DNA from: Aurantiochytrium sp. KH105
Lineage: Eukaryota > Sar > Bigyra > Thraustochytrida > Thraustochytriidae
Reading direction: 5' to 3'
Length of the DNA: 64,000 nt
Assembly (NCBI GenBank): GCA_003116975.1
Contig: BGKB01000044.1
Span: 1,004,940 to 1,068,939, forward strand
Under the pieces are notes generated by a model. It had not been told where the DNA came from and did no database searches. It saw nothing but the letters and a program-made list of their open reading frames with translations. Positions 30,622 to 40,456 of the stretch are shown one piece after another. A program made the position numbers and the translations under genes. The first letter of the stretch is position 1, and each line of letters begins with the position of its first letter.

Positions 30622-31742
30622 CCTTGTGTACTTTCTTGCTCTACTTGCTTGTCTTGCTTGTTTAGCTTTGGTTTGGTTGACAAAGTTTTGCTTTACAGGT
30701 TTGCTTGCTTTGGTTTGTGCTGCGCTCGCTTTCTTTGCTCGAAATAGTCTCCTGAGGCGGCGCGACGGATGCCCAAGCAAGGGAAGGCAAGGCAGAGCAG
30801 GGTATGGCTGGCAGTTATTCAATTCTTTTTCCTATTCTGGCACGAGCGCAAAGAAAGACGATGCAGGCGACTCCCCCTTGCACTTCAAGCGGTCGTGTGA
30901 AAAAAGGTTGTTTGGGGCTGCACGGGTACAGAGAGAGAGCCAGAGTGCGGGCGAGAAAGAGGAAACAAACGAATGAACGAACGCCCCAGCTGCAGCGCTC
31001 GCTTTGCCGCCTCTCCATGCAACTGCATCGCGAGCAGGACTTTGCCGGCTGCGGGCCAGCAGAGGAGCTGGCTGCGGGTCGCCGCGCAGGCTCCGTTGCT
31101 GATGCCTGCCGAGCCCACCCAAACAAATGGTCCGCGCGCTCGCTGCCTTCCCGTGGCTCTGCGGACAATGCAAAGTCGCTGGCGATCGCACGCGTGTGAG
31201 AGAAGATCACGTAAGCTCCATCCACGTCGCGGGTGCAGAGCCAACGCCGCCCGACGACGCGAGCTGCACCGCTGCCAGCGCCGACCCCGACTCGACTCGG
31301 CCTGGCTCGGCTCGATTCGACTCGATTCGACTCGACAGGCTTTTTGGAAAGTCGGACCCCAAACAGTCCCAGATCGATTTGTACCTTCCTCGACTACCGC
31401 AGGTGCTCGGGCCGAGCAGCGCGGAGAAGGGAGCTGGAGAAGGGCGCTGTCCCGGCCTGAGCCTTTTTCGGGTAAACGCTGCACCGCGCATTGCGCACCC
31501 AGCGAGCCTGGGGCCGAGGCTGCGTGTCCCTGAGCCCCCCCCCCTTTTCTCGCCATCCTCTCTCTCCGCATTGCTTGCATTGCGCCGGGGAGGACAGGCT
31601 CGCCGACCGCGTCGCCGGCCAGACCAGGCCCTCGCCGCCGTCGGCGCCGGGGGGTGGCCAGCACCGGCTGCGGCAACGAGCCGAAGCTGTCGACACGAGC
31701 CGGGAGACGCTGCATGTTTTCATCGCAAGAAAACGCTGCTTC

Positions 31743-31794
31743 GCGACAACAATGCAATGCAATGCAGGGCAATGCAATGCCACGCAATGGATTT
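31743..31794 (-). repeat. ATTGC-rich array upstream of the nitrate transporter
   Basis: Read on the minus strand, the same strand as the transporter gene, it gives GGCATTGCATTGCCC and TGCATTGCATTGCATTG, about six ATTGC units, 1.1 kb upstream of the chosen start. Further single ATTGC motifs lie at 31483-31588. It parallels the array before nitrite reductase. Confidence 0.7.
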
Positions 31795-32521
31795 CAAGCG
31801 AGCGTGGCATTGCACCTCTTCTTCCTGCGCCACAAACAACCTCGTGATGATGTAGCGACCTCGGGCCGTCGCTCGACCTCGGCGACGCAGGCTTGATTGT
31901 GCTGCGTTCCTGCAGCTCGCCACGTGCTCGGCGTTGGCCCGTCGCCTGGCGTGCGCACCTCTGTCTCGCGCGCTTCGTCTGCGCGCACGCACGAGTGCGT
32001 CCGGGCGTCGCCGGCTCGCACGCTGGCGACGGATGACGCCCTTCTGGGCTTTCCCCACACCTCCCCCGCGTTGCGATCTGCGCGTCTACGAGCAGTATGC
32101 CAAAGCTGCAGCTTTCGACTGTGGCCGCCGCCACTCGAATCCCGCTCGCGCGTCGAGGCCGCGGCCGCCGACTCTGCTCCGCCTCGTCTTGCCTCGCCTC
32201 GCCGTGGCGGCTGCACAGCGCCCCCGCCAGCACCGCCGCCGCGCGCATGCCGCAGCCGCTCGCAGCTGCCGCAGGGTCGTACCGCCACCAGGCCCTGCCG
32301 CCGCACCGATGATCGAGCGCGCACTTGTTGGGGCAGAGAAAGCTGGCGCGTCACGTCCCCTCACACAGCTCAGCCGTCACACAGCGGAGGGAAGGACAAG
32401 CCCCGGAAAGGGGGAGAAGGGCGTGTGGCATTTCAGCGCGGCAAAGAAGGTTAATGGCTGCGGGAGGCGGCAACGGGGCGCGAGGGAAATGGGTACGCGG
32501 CGCACGCATGGAGGAGGAGCC

Positions 32522-32545
32522 CGATAAAGCTCTCCGTCTTTATCG
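32522..32545. promoter_or_regulatory. Perfect inverted repeat of GATA sites
   Basis: CGATAAAG, an 8-base spacer, then CTTTATCG form a perfect 8-bp inverted repeat with two opposed CGATAA sites. The spacing allows either a hairpin or a bipartite GATA-factor site between the transporter and siroheme genes. Confidence 0.4.
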
Positions 32546-32830
32546 TGTCGCAGAGCAGCGCCAGGTGCAGCTAGATGCAGGGCTCTCTCGCTTGCAGTTG
32601 CTAACCTGTGCTTGCTTTTGCCTGCTCGCTTTGCTGCTGCTGCTGCTGCTTGCTTGCTTTTTTGCTTGGTGAACGTGAGGTCAGGGTCGGAGCCAAGAGA
32701 AAGCCCCCGCCAAGCTAGCCATGAGCGAAAATTGCCGCTGCGGACCAGAATGTTAGGCCTGCAGCACTTCGTAGCTTGCTTAGCCCCCGGGGCTGCAGAA
32801 GCAAGAAGAAGTTGCTGAAAAGAACGGTAT

Positions 32831-32901
32831 TGCTTGCTTGCTTGCTTGCTTTCATGCTTGCTGGCTTTATTGCTTTCATGCTTGCTTGCGTGCTTGCTTG
32901 T
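32831..32901. repeat. (CTTG)n microsatellite
   Basis: Imperfect tandem CTTG units are interrupted by CATG and GGCT variants in non-coding DNA of the nitrate cluster. Confidence 0.85.
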
Positions 32902-34472
32902 TTTCCAAGTACACGCGCGGCCTACCTGCCCTCGCTTCGCCTCACTGCCGCCACTAGCGACCAGCTAGGTGATTCACGATGGCCAGTGCGAAGCCAGCAA
33001 GCCGGCCACTGGTCACCATAGCTCGCGCTGGCTGGCTGGCTGGCTGGCCGGTGTCTCTCTTTTATTTTAAGGGCGAGGGAGTGAGGGAGCGAATGACGCG
33101 AGCACTACAAGTGTGCGTACACAGTAGCCATGGTAGGTATAGATAGTTAGGTGGCTGGTGGCTGGCCTGCGCCGAGCCAGTTTGCTCGCCGGCGGATGGA
33201 GCCTCCAAGATCTGGTCCGCGAGAATGCGGCCGGGCTGGCGGCGCCCGGTCGCCAACGCGGGTGGCGAGTGCGCCACTCCGCTTCCATGGATGTGCTGCT
33301 GCTGCTATCTGTGCACCAACCGAGGCGACAGACATACGCGAACAGACAACATACGCGAACACCGCTTGTGATGATGACGAAAACGGAAAGAGTCTGGCTT
33401 GGCCCCGCACAACCCACACTACTCCGACAGTGCAGACCCACACAAGTTATGGTGTGGGAAATTTGTTTGGCTTATGCGGGAGTTTTGTTGCATGGGACCC
33501 ATTGCATATGTCCCGGATTCCCTCCTGCCATCTCTCCACAGATGATCAAAATACTTTTCACGTCCCCCCCAGTCATCAGGAAGATAGATTGCATGATGTC
33601 GACGACGCGCCACGAGCAGCAGTGGCAGAGTTCGAAAATTGTTTTCCATTTCGGTGATTCGTAGACCTATCATTGGATTTTTTTGTGGTAACAAAATTAC
33701 TACCAGATCACGAACTTTTCCTGGCAGCAAATCGAGGGCGGGAATTTGCCTACCGCGCGGCAGCGGCCTGGCCGTAATGGGTCGAAGCCACGGTAGACGC
33801 CTCACGTGTGGCTCTCGGTGTTGGGGGCGTCACTGGACTATTTGTAGGTGGGTGTTTGCCTGCCGCGCGTGGCGGCGGCGGCCTGGTCGTGACGGCTCGA
33901 GGGACGGGATACGCCTCCTGTGTGGCACTCGCCGCGAACGATCGCTACACTAGGCGCGTGTTTCTAGCCACCGACTGACTGACCGACCGATCGGCCACGA
34001 GTCGGATGGATGGGACGGGCGCCCCGAGGCGGCGCGGACAAAGCCGTGTCTCGCCGCCTGTCCTTGGGCGCTTCCCTGTCGTCATCATACCGCCGGCGAA
34101 AGCAAGGCCCTGGACGCCAACCAAGCGAGCGAAAAAGCAAGAAAGCAAGCAACAGCAAGCAGCAGCACCCAGGTGCGGGCTGTGGCTGGGACATACATCG
34201 GCGGTGCGGTTGCCGTCACACTACTGCCACGCGACCCGGCCTTGCTCGTGTGTGGGCGACGGCGAGCACCGCGAGAAAGGAAAGAACGACGCAGCGCCGA
34301 CGACCGTGACGACGCAGCCTGGCGGCCGGCGTTCGGGGTTGAGGGCGAGCGACAAGAAGAAAAGCGGCTGCACAAACCGCTGTGGCCCTCGGACCAGGCT
34401 CAGGCCGAGCAGCTCCTGTTTGTTTGTGCAAGACCCGCGGCCGTGCTTTGGACAAGCAATACATTTCTTAGT

Positions 34473-34538
34473 ATTGCAAGCGCAGGGCAAGCGCGTTGCA
34501 AGCGCAGGGCAAGCACATTGCAAGCGCAGGGCAAGGCA
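34473..34538. repeat. 22-bp tandem repeat, three copies
   Basis: Three consecutive 22-base units (starting at 34473, 34495 and 34517) share TTGCAAGCGCAGGGCAAG with one to four differences at the ends. They lie 190-250 bases upstream of the siroheme methyltransferase start and are followed by GGCAA-rich degenerate sequence. Confidence 0.9.
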
Positions 34539-34724
34539 AGGTCATTTCTACGGTGACCAACCAGCAAAGAAAGCCCAGGGGCAAGGCAAAGCCATCTTGA
34601 AGGCAAAGCCAAGGCGAAAGTAAGCCAAAGCCGAAGCAAAGACCAAGGCAAAGCAAGTCCCAAGGGCAGCCCAGCCCGGTCTGCGTTATCGAAGAAGAGG
34701 TTCTCGCGCACACAGCGGGAGGAG

Positions 34725-35744
34725 ATGCACGAGGTGGTACTCCGCGCGAGCCTCGGCGCGGCCGCCGAGGCGTCGTGGAGCGCTGGCATCCTCGCGACAG
34801 CTTTGACGCTGGCGCTGGCGCTGGCACTCGTGGCTCTCGGCGTGCGCCTTGAGCAGAGCGGCTGGCTCCTGCGAGCTCGAGCGGTGCTCTCACGCAAGGC
34901 AGTCGCATGGACGACGGGACGTTCTCAGGCGCGATGCAGACTCGTGGGCGCAGGACCCGGCGACCCGGCGCTGCTTACTTTGGCGGCGCGAAGGGCTCTC
35001 GCCGAGGCTGACGTAGTCATCGTAGACCAACTCGTACCCGAAGGCATCGTCCAGGTCATCCGTGGTCGTGTGGTGCACTCGCGCAAGGTCAAGGGCTGCG
35101 CCAATTTTGCACAGAACGAATTGCACGAATGGATGATCGAGGCACTCGAGCGCGGCGAGGATGTCGTGCGCCTTAAAGGTGGCGATCCCTTCCTCTTTGG
35201 GCGCGGCGGTGAAGAGGTTGATGTTGTCCAAAAGCATGGATTTGCCATCGAGGTAATTCCCGGCATCTCCAGTGCGCTTGCCGCGCCTTTGTCCGCAGGC
35301 TTGGCCGTCACGACCCGCGGCGTTGCCGATCAGCTGGTCATTGCCACGGGCCATGGAAAACATGACTCCGTCCCGCGCCTCCCTCCGCAATTCGACGAGA
35401 GTCGCACCGCGGTCTTCCTCATGGGCGTCTCGCGCATGGAAAACCTCGTCACGAGGCTACGCACCCGATGCGCATACCCTGCGTCGACCCCTGTCGCAGT
35501 CATCGAGCGGGCCACTCTGCCAAATCAGCGAGTTATTCGGGGCTCGCTTGAGGACATTGCTGCACTGAGTCGAGCGGCCGCCGTTATCTCTCCAGCAACG
35601 ATTGTCATCGGAAGAACCGCGCACGCGCTTCCAGAGGCTTCATATGTTCCCGGCACGGGCGCTGTACGCTACGAGGCTGAGTCGCTGCCTACTACAACGA
35701 AAGCAGAGGCCTTCCCCGGCATGCCGGCAGGTTTTCTCATCTAA
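34725..35744 (+). CDS. Uroporphyrinogen-III C-methyltransferase, membrane-anchored
   Basis: The 339-residue protein carries the SUMT/CobA signatures: VGAGPGDP (about 75-82), DVVIVDQLVPEGI (about 95), VRLKGGDPFLFGRGGEE (about 150), VIPGISSALAAPLSAG (about 180) and HAxxxATGHG-like ATGHGKHD (about 205). It adds two methyl groups from S-adenosylmethionine to uroporphyrinogen III, giving precorrin-2, the first step to siroheme. Siroheme is the active-site cofactor of nitrite reductase, which explains its position here. Residues 20-42 (ILATALTLALALALVALGV) form a hydrophobic helix, so the enzyme is probably tail-out membrane anchored or organelle targeted. There is no dehydrogenase/ferrochelatase domain as in CysG, so another protein must finish siroheme. 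The start is the first in-frame ATG after the repeat region. Confidence 0.95.
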   Translation: MHEVVLRASLGAAAEASWSAGILATALTLALALALVALGVRLEQSGWLLRARAVLSRKAVAWTTGRSQARCRLVGAGPGDPALLTLAARRALAEADVVIVDQLVPEGIVQVIRGRVVHSRKVKGCANFAQNELHEWMIEALERGEDVVRLKGGDPFLFGRGGEEVDVVQKHGFAIEVIPGISSALAAPLSAGLAVTTRGVADQLVIATGHGKHDSVPRLPPQFDESRTAVFLMGVSRMENLVTRLRTRCAYPASTPVAVIERATLPNQRVIRGSLEDIAALSRAAAVISPATIVIGRTAHALPEASYVPGTGAVRYEAESLPTTTKAEAFPGMPAGFLI

Positions 35745-35994
35745 TTCTAATGTTTGTACTGGACCTACACGTCATGGAAAGCTTGAAAGACTCTGTTTGA
35801 CAAAGCACGAAGAATCAGATGGCACTGCATGTGAAGGAATCATGCTTGTTTGCGGGCGCGCGCGTATGCGTGTGCGCGGGCACATAGAGGATCATCCTTT
35901 TCTAATTTATAAAAAGAAGTTCATTTGGAATGCATGTTCGCGATCCTTGGTGGCTTTACATTAAAAGGCAACCACTGTCACTTCGACCCGTTTT

Positions 35995-37353
35995 TCATGC
36001 TTGCTTCGCACGAACACTTTCCACAGCGCGCGCCAGGCGATTGAGACCTTCGTCAAGCGTTGCGCGCGGGCAAGCCAAATTCATCCGCACATAGCCCTGA
36101 AACATGTTGCCCTCCCCAAAGGGCGCTCCGTCGTTGAGCCCGACGCCAGCCTCACGCTCGATCCATGTAGCCACGTTTCGAGCCTGCGTCGCCGCTGCAA
36201 GCTCGCGGGCATCAAGCCACGCAAGGTAGGTCGCCTCTTGGCTGTGCTCAAATTTGATGTACGGTGCCAAGTGCGTCTCGGTAAAGCTACGCAGACGGTC
36301 CACGTTGCTTGCAATTTGTGACACGAGCTCACCCCGATAGGTTGCAAAACCGCCCTCGCGGTCAGCGCAAGCCTCTTCGAGAACCGTGTAGCCCAGTGTT
36401 GTAATGTCGGCCGTAATGCCAGGCATTTCGCGTTTGAATCGAAGTCGCAGATCTTCGCCAGGAATAATGGCGTACGACGTCGAGTAACCTGCCAAATTGT
36501 AGGTCTTGCTTGGGGAATGGAAAGCAATGAGATGGCGATCGAGACCTTGGGCTTCTGAAAGGACGCTCGCAAATGGCACATGGCGGTTCTCGCCAAGGAC
36601 CAGGTCGCAGTGAATCTCGTCCGCGCAGACAACAATGTCTCGCCGCATGCAAAAGTCTGCGAGGGCCTTGAGCTCCTCTCTCGTGTAGGCATGGCCCATG
36701 GGATTGTGCGGATTGCACAGCACGAAAACACCTACACGCTGGTTGCCAGCGAGACTGGCGTCGGCAGCACGCTCCATGGCGTCAAAGTCAAATGAATAGT
36801 GCCCCACGTCGTCGCGCCATTTGAGCGGGACTGGCACGCTTCCCGTTTCTGCATTTTTGGCGCAAGAAAGAAATGGCGGGTACACGGGTGTGGCCGTCAT
36901 GAGGGCCTCGTTGCGTCTAGCTGCCATGCGGGCCAGAAGATTGAGGCCAACAACGAGGCCAGGCAAAAACACGAGATGCTCAGCCTTGACACCTTCGACG
37001 CCGTGCACGCGGGCGTGGTAGTCGCAAATGGCATTCTTGACCTTGTAATCAGGGCCAGTGTACCCAAAGATGCCGTGATCGATTCGCTTATGCAGCGCTT
37101 TGAGCATTGGTGCCGGTGCCCGAAAGTCCATGTCGGCGACCCACATGGGAATCACATCCTTGTAACGCATCTCGGGACGATCTCTGTCCACAGCATACCG
37201 ATCGTACTTGATGCTGCGCGTGAATTTGCGGTCGATCGTCTCTTCCCAGTCGTACGCCTTTGCTGCAAGCGTCCGTTTTGCCGCGCGCGGCACGCTCTCT
37301 TGTCTCAAGCGCGTGAGCGAGCGCGTCCTTCGGCCGACGATGCGCTGCATCAT
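35995..37353 (-). CDS. PLP-dependent C-S lyase, PatB/MalY-type aminotransferase fold
   Basis: The 452-residue protein has the fold-type I aminotransferase layout. IPMWVADMDF near residue 70 is the hallmark of the PatB/MalY cystathionine beta-lyase group. VFVCNPHNPMG-like LCNPHNPMG (about 205-213), VCADEIHCDLV (about 235) and the PLP lysine in SPSKTYNLAG (about 275) follow, with RMNLACPRATL near the C-terminus supplying the substrate-carboxylate arginine. Such enzymes cleave the C-S bond of cystathionine or cysteine conjugates, giving pyruvate, ammonia and a thiol. Residues 1-35 are rich in Arg with few acids (MMQRIVGRRTRSLTRLRQES), suggesting a mitochondrial presequence. It is convergent with the siroheme gene and divergent from the helicase. 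It is intronless and complete. Exact substrate is uncertain. Confidence 0.9.
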   Translation of the reverse strand: MMQRIVGRRTRSLTRLRQESVPRAAKRTLAAKAYDWEETIDRKFTRSIKYDRYAVDRDRPEMRYKDVIPMWVADMDFRAPAPMLKALHKRIDHGIFGYTGPDYKVKNAICDYHARVHGVEGVKAEHLVFLPGLVVGLNLLARMAARRNEALMTATPVYPPFLSCAKNAETGSVPVPLKWRDDVGHYSFDFDAMERAADASLAGNQRVGVFVLCNPHNPMGHAYTREELKALADFCMRRDIVVCADEIHCDLVLGENRHVPFASVLSEAQGLDRHLIAFHSPSKTYNLAGYSTSYAIIPGEDLRLRFKREMPGITADITTLGYTVLEEACADREGGFATYRGELVSQIASNVDRLRSFTETHLAPYIKFEHSQEATYLAWLDARELAAATQARNVATWIEREAGVGLNDGAPFGEGNMFQGYVRMNLACPRATLDEGLNRLARAVESVRAKQA

Positions 37354-38079
37354 CGTCCTTGTTTGCGCGTTCGTTCGTTCGTTCGTTCGTTCCTTCGTTC
37401 GTGTCGTCGGTCACCTCGGCTGCGAAGAGGGTCTTTCTGCAAAAGTTCTGTCGCCTCGCCTCGCCTCGTCTCGCCCCGATTCGCTTGGCAGACTGTCGTG
37501 CAGCTCTCCTTCGCTCGGCCGTCCGAGCTTTCAGTTTGTTTCCCGAACAGTCCCGGCAATTTGCCAGCCGGAGAGAAAAAGATACAATAGGCAAGCTCTT
37601 CTTCGCGCTGTTGCTGTGGCTGCCACAGCCGACCCGAGTCCTTGTCAGTCTGTAAATTTCTTGCTTTGGTCTGATTGCTGTTGCTTGGTTCAACCCGGTT
37701 GCACCACGAGCGCCTGCGCTTTGCCTAACCGGGTTGCCACAGAGGCTGAGACGGTATACAGGTCTCCCCGTTTTGGGCCGTGCGAAGGGCCGATGAAAAG
37801 GGGTTCTGCACACACCTTTGCCGATCGGCTGGCTGGGCGCGTTCTACGGGAACGCGGCTCGAGCTCGGCGGGTGGTGGGTGGTGGCGGCGAGGACCCGGG
37901 CTCGAGCGCAGTCCGGATTGGCCGACAGCGAGCCCGTCTGGACGAGGGGAGTCCGCGCGACGCGGCGCGAGCTGCTCCTCCGCGGAGAGTGGCCGGGAGA
38001 GAGCCGCGAGCAAAGGCCGCGCAGGACAGCGCAGGCGAGGGAGAGCGACCGAGGAAGAAGGAATTGAAAAACAGCCAGA
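37354..38079. promoter_or_regulatory. Divergent intergenic region between lyase and helicase
   Basis: This 726-base region must include both 5' flanks. It carries a (GTTC)n array at 37369-37402 and CCTCG/CTCGC repeats near 37450. No other gene is seen. Confidence 0.45.
37369..37402. repeat. (GTTC)n microsatellite
   Basis: About eight GTTC units with one substitution lie directly upstream of the lyase start on the opposite strand. Confidence 0.9.
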
Positions 38080-39885
38080 ATGTCCGGACCCCGGTCCCTG
38101 ACGGAGGACGTCTTCTCGAGCCTCGTGGGCGGGCTCAAGTTCGATAAGAACGCGAATGCGCTGGCGTTGGACGTAATGCGCAAAAGACCTCGTGTCGACA
38201 ACGAGAAATCAAAGGACGAACTAAATTCTGGAGCTGCAAAGAATGGCGACAAAAAGCGGAAGAGCGCCCTCGATTTCTTTGCGGCAGGTCCCGCCAAGAC
38301 TGCCGCAGCTACGTCAAAAAAGCAGAACACAAAGAAATCCGAGGCAAAGCGCAAGGACCAAACGAAATCCAAGGCCCACGCTGACTCTGACGAGGACGGC
38401 GATCGCGTCGAGGAGGCCGAGACTGAAAAGGCTGTAGCTGATGCGAATGCTGACGCTGACGCCGACAAACTCTCCGTGAGCGAGGTGCGCGCTCTGCGTA
38501 AACGCATGCGCATCAAGGTGCGCGGGTCAGACGTGCGCGATCCCATGTTGAGCTTTTCAGTTGCCGGCTTGCAGGCTGGAGCGACGGCAGCAGGCCCCGC
38601 GCTTAGAGAACGCGCGCAAACGATTTGCGATAATGTCGAGCGCAGCCGGTATACCGAACCGACGGCGATTCAGATGGAGTCGCTACCGGCCCTTCTCGCG
38701 GGTCGTGATCTGCTAGGTTGTGCGCCCACCGGTTCTGGTAAGACGGCTGCGTTCTTGCTACCCATGTTGATGCGGCTACGAACACGGCCTGCCAAGGTGC
38801 GGGGGCCAGAGGGATTAATCATCGCGCCAACCCGCGAGCTCGCCGCGCAGATTGTGCGCGAGTTTGAAAAACTTGCGCTCGGCATCAAGGGTCTACGCGT
38901 AGCGCTTTTACGCAAGGGCATCAAGTCGCCGGGGCGCTTCGACGCGCTCGTAACGACCCCTGAGCGTCTGGCGGCGATGGTAGCTGAGAAGCGTGTCGAC
39001 TTGTCGACGGTTCACTACTTGGTGCTCGACGAAGCGGACAAGCTCTTTGAGATGGGATTCCTGGAACATGTCGACGAGATTATCAATGCGTGTGGGCCTG
39101 AAACGCAGCGCGTCATGGTGAGCGCCACTATGCCCCCCCAGATCGAAGAACTCGCGCAGAGCGTGTTGCGCGATCCCGTTGAGGTTGTCGTGGGCACGAA
39201 AAACGCTGGCGCCGCCACAATTGACCAAAAGCTCATTTTCGCAGGGCAAGAAAACGGGAAAATGACCGGTCTGAAACAGCTCATCCAGGACGGAGAGTTG
39301 ACGCCTCCGACGCTTATTTTTGTGCAGACCAAGGAGCGCGCCCAGCAGCTTTTCGAGGAGCTCGTCTACGATGGCTACAAGATTGACGCGATTCACTCGG
39401 ACCGGACGCAGCAGCAGCGAGATGATGTGGTGCGCCGCTTTCGCGCGGGTCAGGTTTGGATTCTCATTTGCACGGAGCTTCTGGGCCGCGGCATCGACTT
39501 CAAGGGCGTCCGATGCGTCGTCAATTATGATTTTCCTACTTCTGCTGTCAGTTATGTGCACCGCATCGGCCGCACGGGCCGCGCGAATCAGCTTGGCAAA
39601 GCGTACACGTTTTTCACGCACGATGACATTGAGTTTTTGCGACCTATTGCGAATGTGATGCGGTTGTCGGGCTGCGAGGTCCCAGATTGGATGCTCAAGC
39701 TGCGCAAGCCTTCCTCAAAGGAGCGCAAGGCGATGCAGCAGCGACCACCGAAACGGGCGGCAATTTCGTCGCGGCCTTCGGCCAAGAAGCGGCGAAAAAT
39801 GGCCACCAAGGACGGTCCAAGCCGTGACAACAAGACACGTCCCCCTAAAACACATGTGTCAAACAAGTCGGAGTCTGATGCCTAA
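38080..39885 (+). CDS. DEAD-box RNA helicase, DDX52/Rok1-like
   Basis: The 601-residue protein has a Lys-rich, acidic N-terminus (1-150) and a complete DEAD-box core: Q motif (YTEPTAIQMESLPALLAGRD), Walker A APTGSGKTAAF (about 215-225), PTRELAAQ, Walker B VLDEADKLFEMGF (about 312), SATMPPQ (about 347), then ICTELLGRGIDFKGVRCVVN, VNYDFPTS and HRIGRTGR (about 493). The block LLGRGIDFKGV plus YDFPTSAVSYVHRIGRTGR is close to DDX52/Rok1, an ATP-dependent helicase needed for 18S rRNA processing in the nucleolus. The N-terminal extension and the basic C-terminal tail fit a nucleolar protein. It is intronless. Assignment to the subfamily is by recognition of these blocks; a close paralogue is possible. 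Confidence 0.93.
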   Translation: MSGPRSLTEDVFSSLVGGLKFDKNANALALDVMRKRPRVDNEKSKDELNSGAAKNGDKKRKSALDFFAAGPAKTAAATSKKQNTKKSEAKRKDQTKSKAHADSDEDGDRVEEAETEKAVADANADADADKLSVSEVRALRKRMRIKVRGSDVRDPMLSFSVAGLQAGATAAGPALRERAQTICDNVERSRYTEPTAIQMESLPALLAGRDLLGCAPTGSGKTAAFLLPMLMRLRTRPAKVRGPEGLIIAPTRELAAQIVREFEKLALGIKGLRVALLRKGIKSPGRFDALVTTPERLAAMVAEKRVDLSTVHYLVLDEADKLFEMGFLEHVDEIINACGPETQRVMVSATMPPQIEELAQSVLRDPVEVVVGTKNAGAATIDQKLIFAGQENGKMTGLKQLIQDGELTPPTLIFVQTKERAQQLFEELVYDGYKIDAIHSDRTQQQRDDVVRRFRAGQVWILICTELLGRGIDFKGVRCVVNYDFPTSAVSYVHRIGRTGRANQLGKAYTFFTHDDIEFLRPIANVMRLSGCEVPDWMLKLRKPSSKERKAMQQRPPKRAAISSRPSAKKRRKMATKDGPSRDNKTRPPKTHVSNKSESDA

Positions 39886-40456
39886 ACCTAGGCGCAGGTC
39901 AAGGCGCAGTGACAAGAGTCTACTAAAAGAAAAGAGCGGTGTAGATGCAAGGCGCACAAAGTATTCAACTGTATTTTTCGCAATGTTTTGAAGTTTGCAT
40001 TTTCAGAGCTAGTAAACGTCGCACAGGACTCAAATGACGCATCTACGACGTAGGACATCTTCCGTTGCCTGCTGATATCAATGCGCAACTTTGACTCAAA
40101 GACGCTTCCCGTCAAATCACTTCCTTCCGCTTTATGCAAGGGCTTTCTCAGCAAGAGAAAAACGGATTGGGAACAAGCAAAGGCAAACAGGTTGTATGGG
40201 ATGTCGCTTTAAAAAAAAAGTCAGATGCCTTGGATAAAAAGAAGTGATGAATCTCGTCAAGCCAGTCCGTTCGCCCGCCAGCTGGATAGCCAGCCAGCCG
40301 GCCAGCCAGTCCCTCCCTAGCAGGGTCTGTCTGTTTGCGTGTCTGTCAGACGAGCGGACGAATGAGCGAGCGAGATCTCAGACATGACGATCGTGCAACT
40401 ACATAAATTCATGCTGACCTCTTCGAGCAGTCAAATCAGGTGCGGGTAAATCTGGT
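39886..40456. other. Convergent intergenic region, nothing recognised
   Basis: This A+T-richer region separates the 3' ends of the helicase and the His/Gln-rich protein. CCAG/CCGG repeats occur at 40275-40310. No gene is seen. Confidence 0.5.

Larger units (their letters stand above)
30622..34724. other. Long divergent intergenic region inside the nitrate cluster
   Basis: This 4.1 kb region lies between the 5' ends of the nitrate transporter and the siroheme methyltransferase. It contains GATTC/GACTC repeats (31289-31335), an ATTGC array, a GATA inverted repeat, CTTG arrays and a 22-bp tandem repeat. Every long open frame here comes from repeat or G+C bias and lacks protein features. I see no gene. 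Confidence 0.5.
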
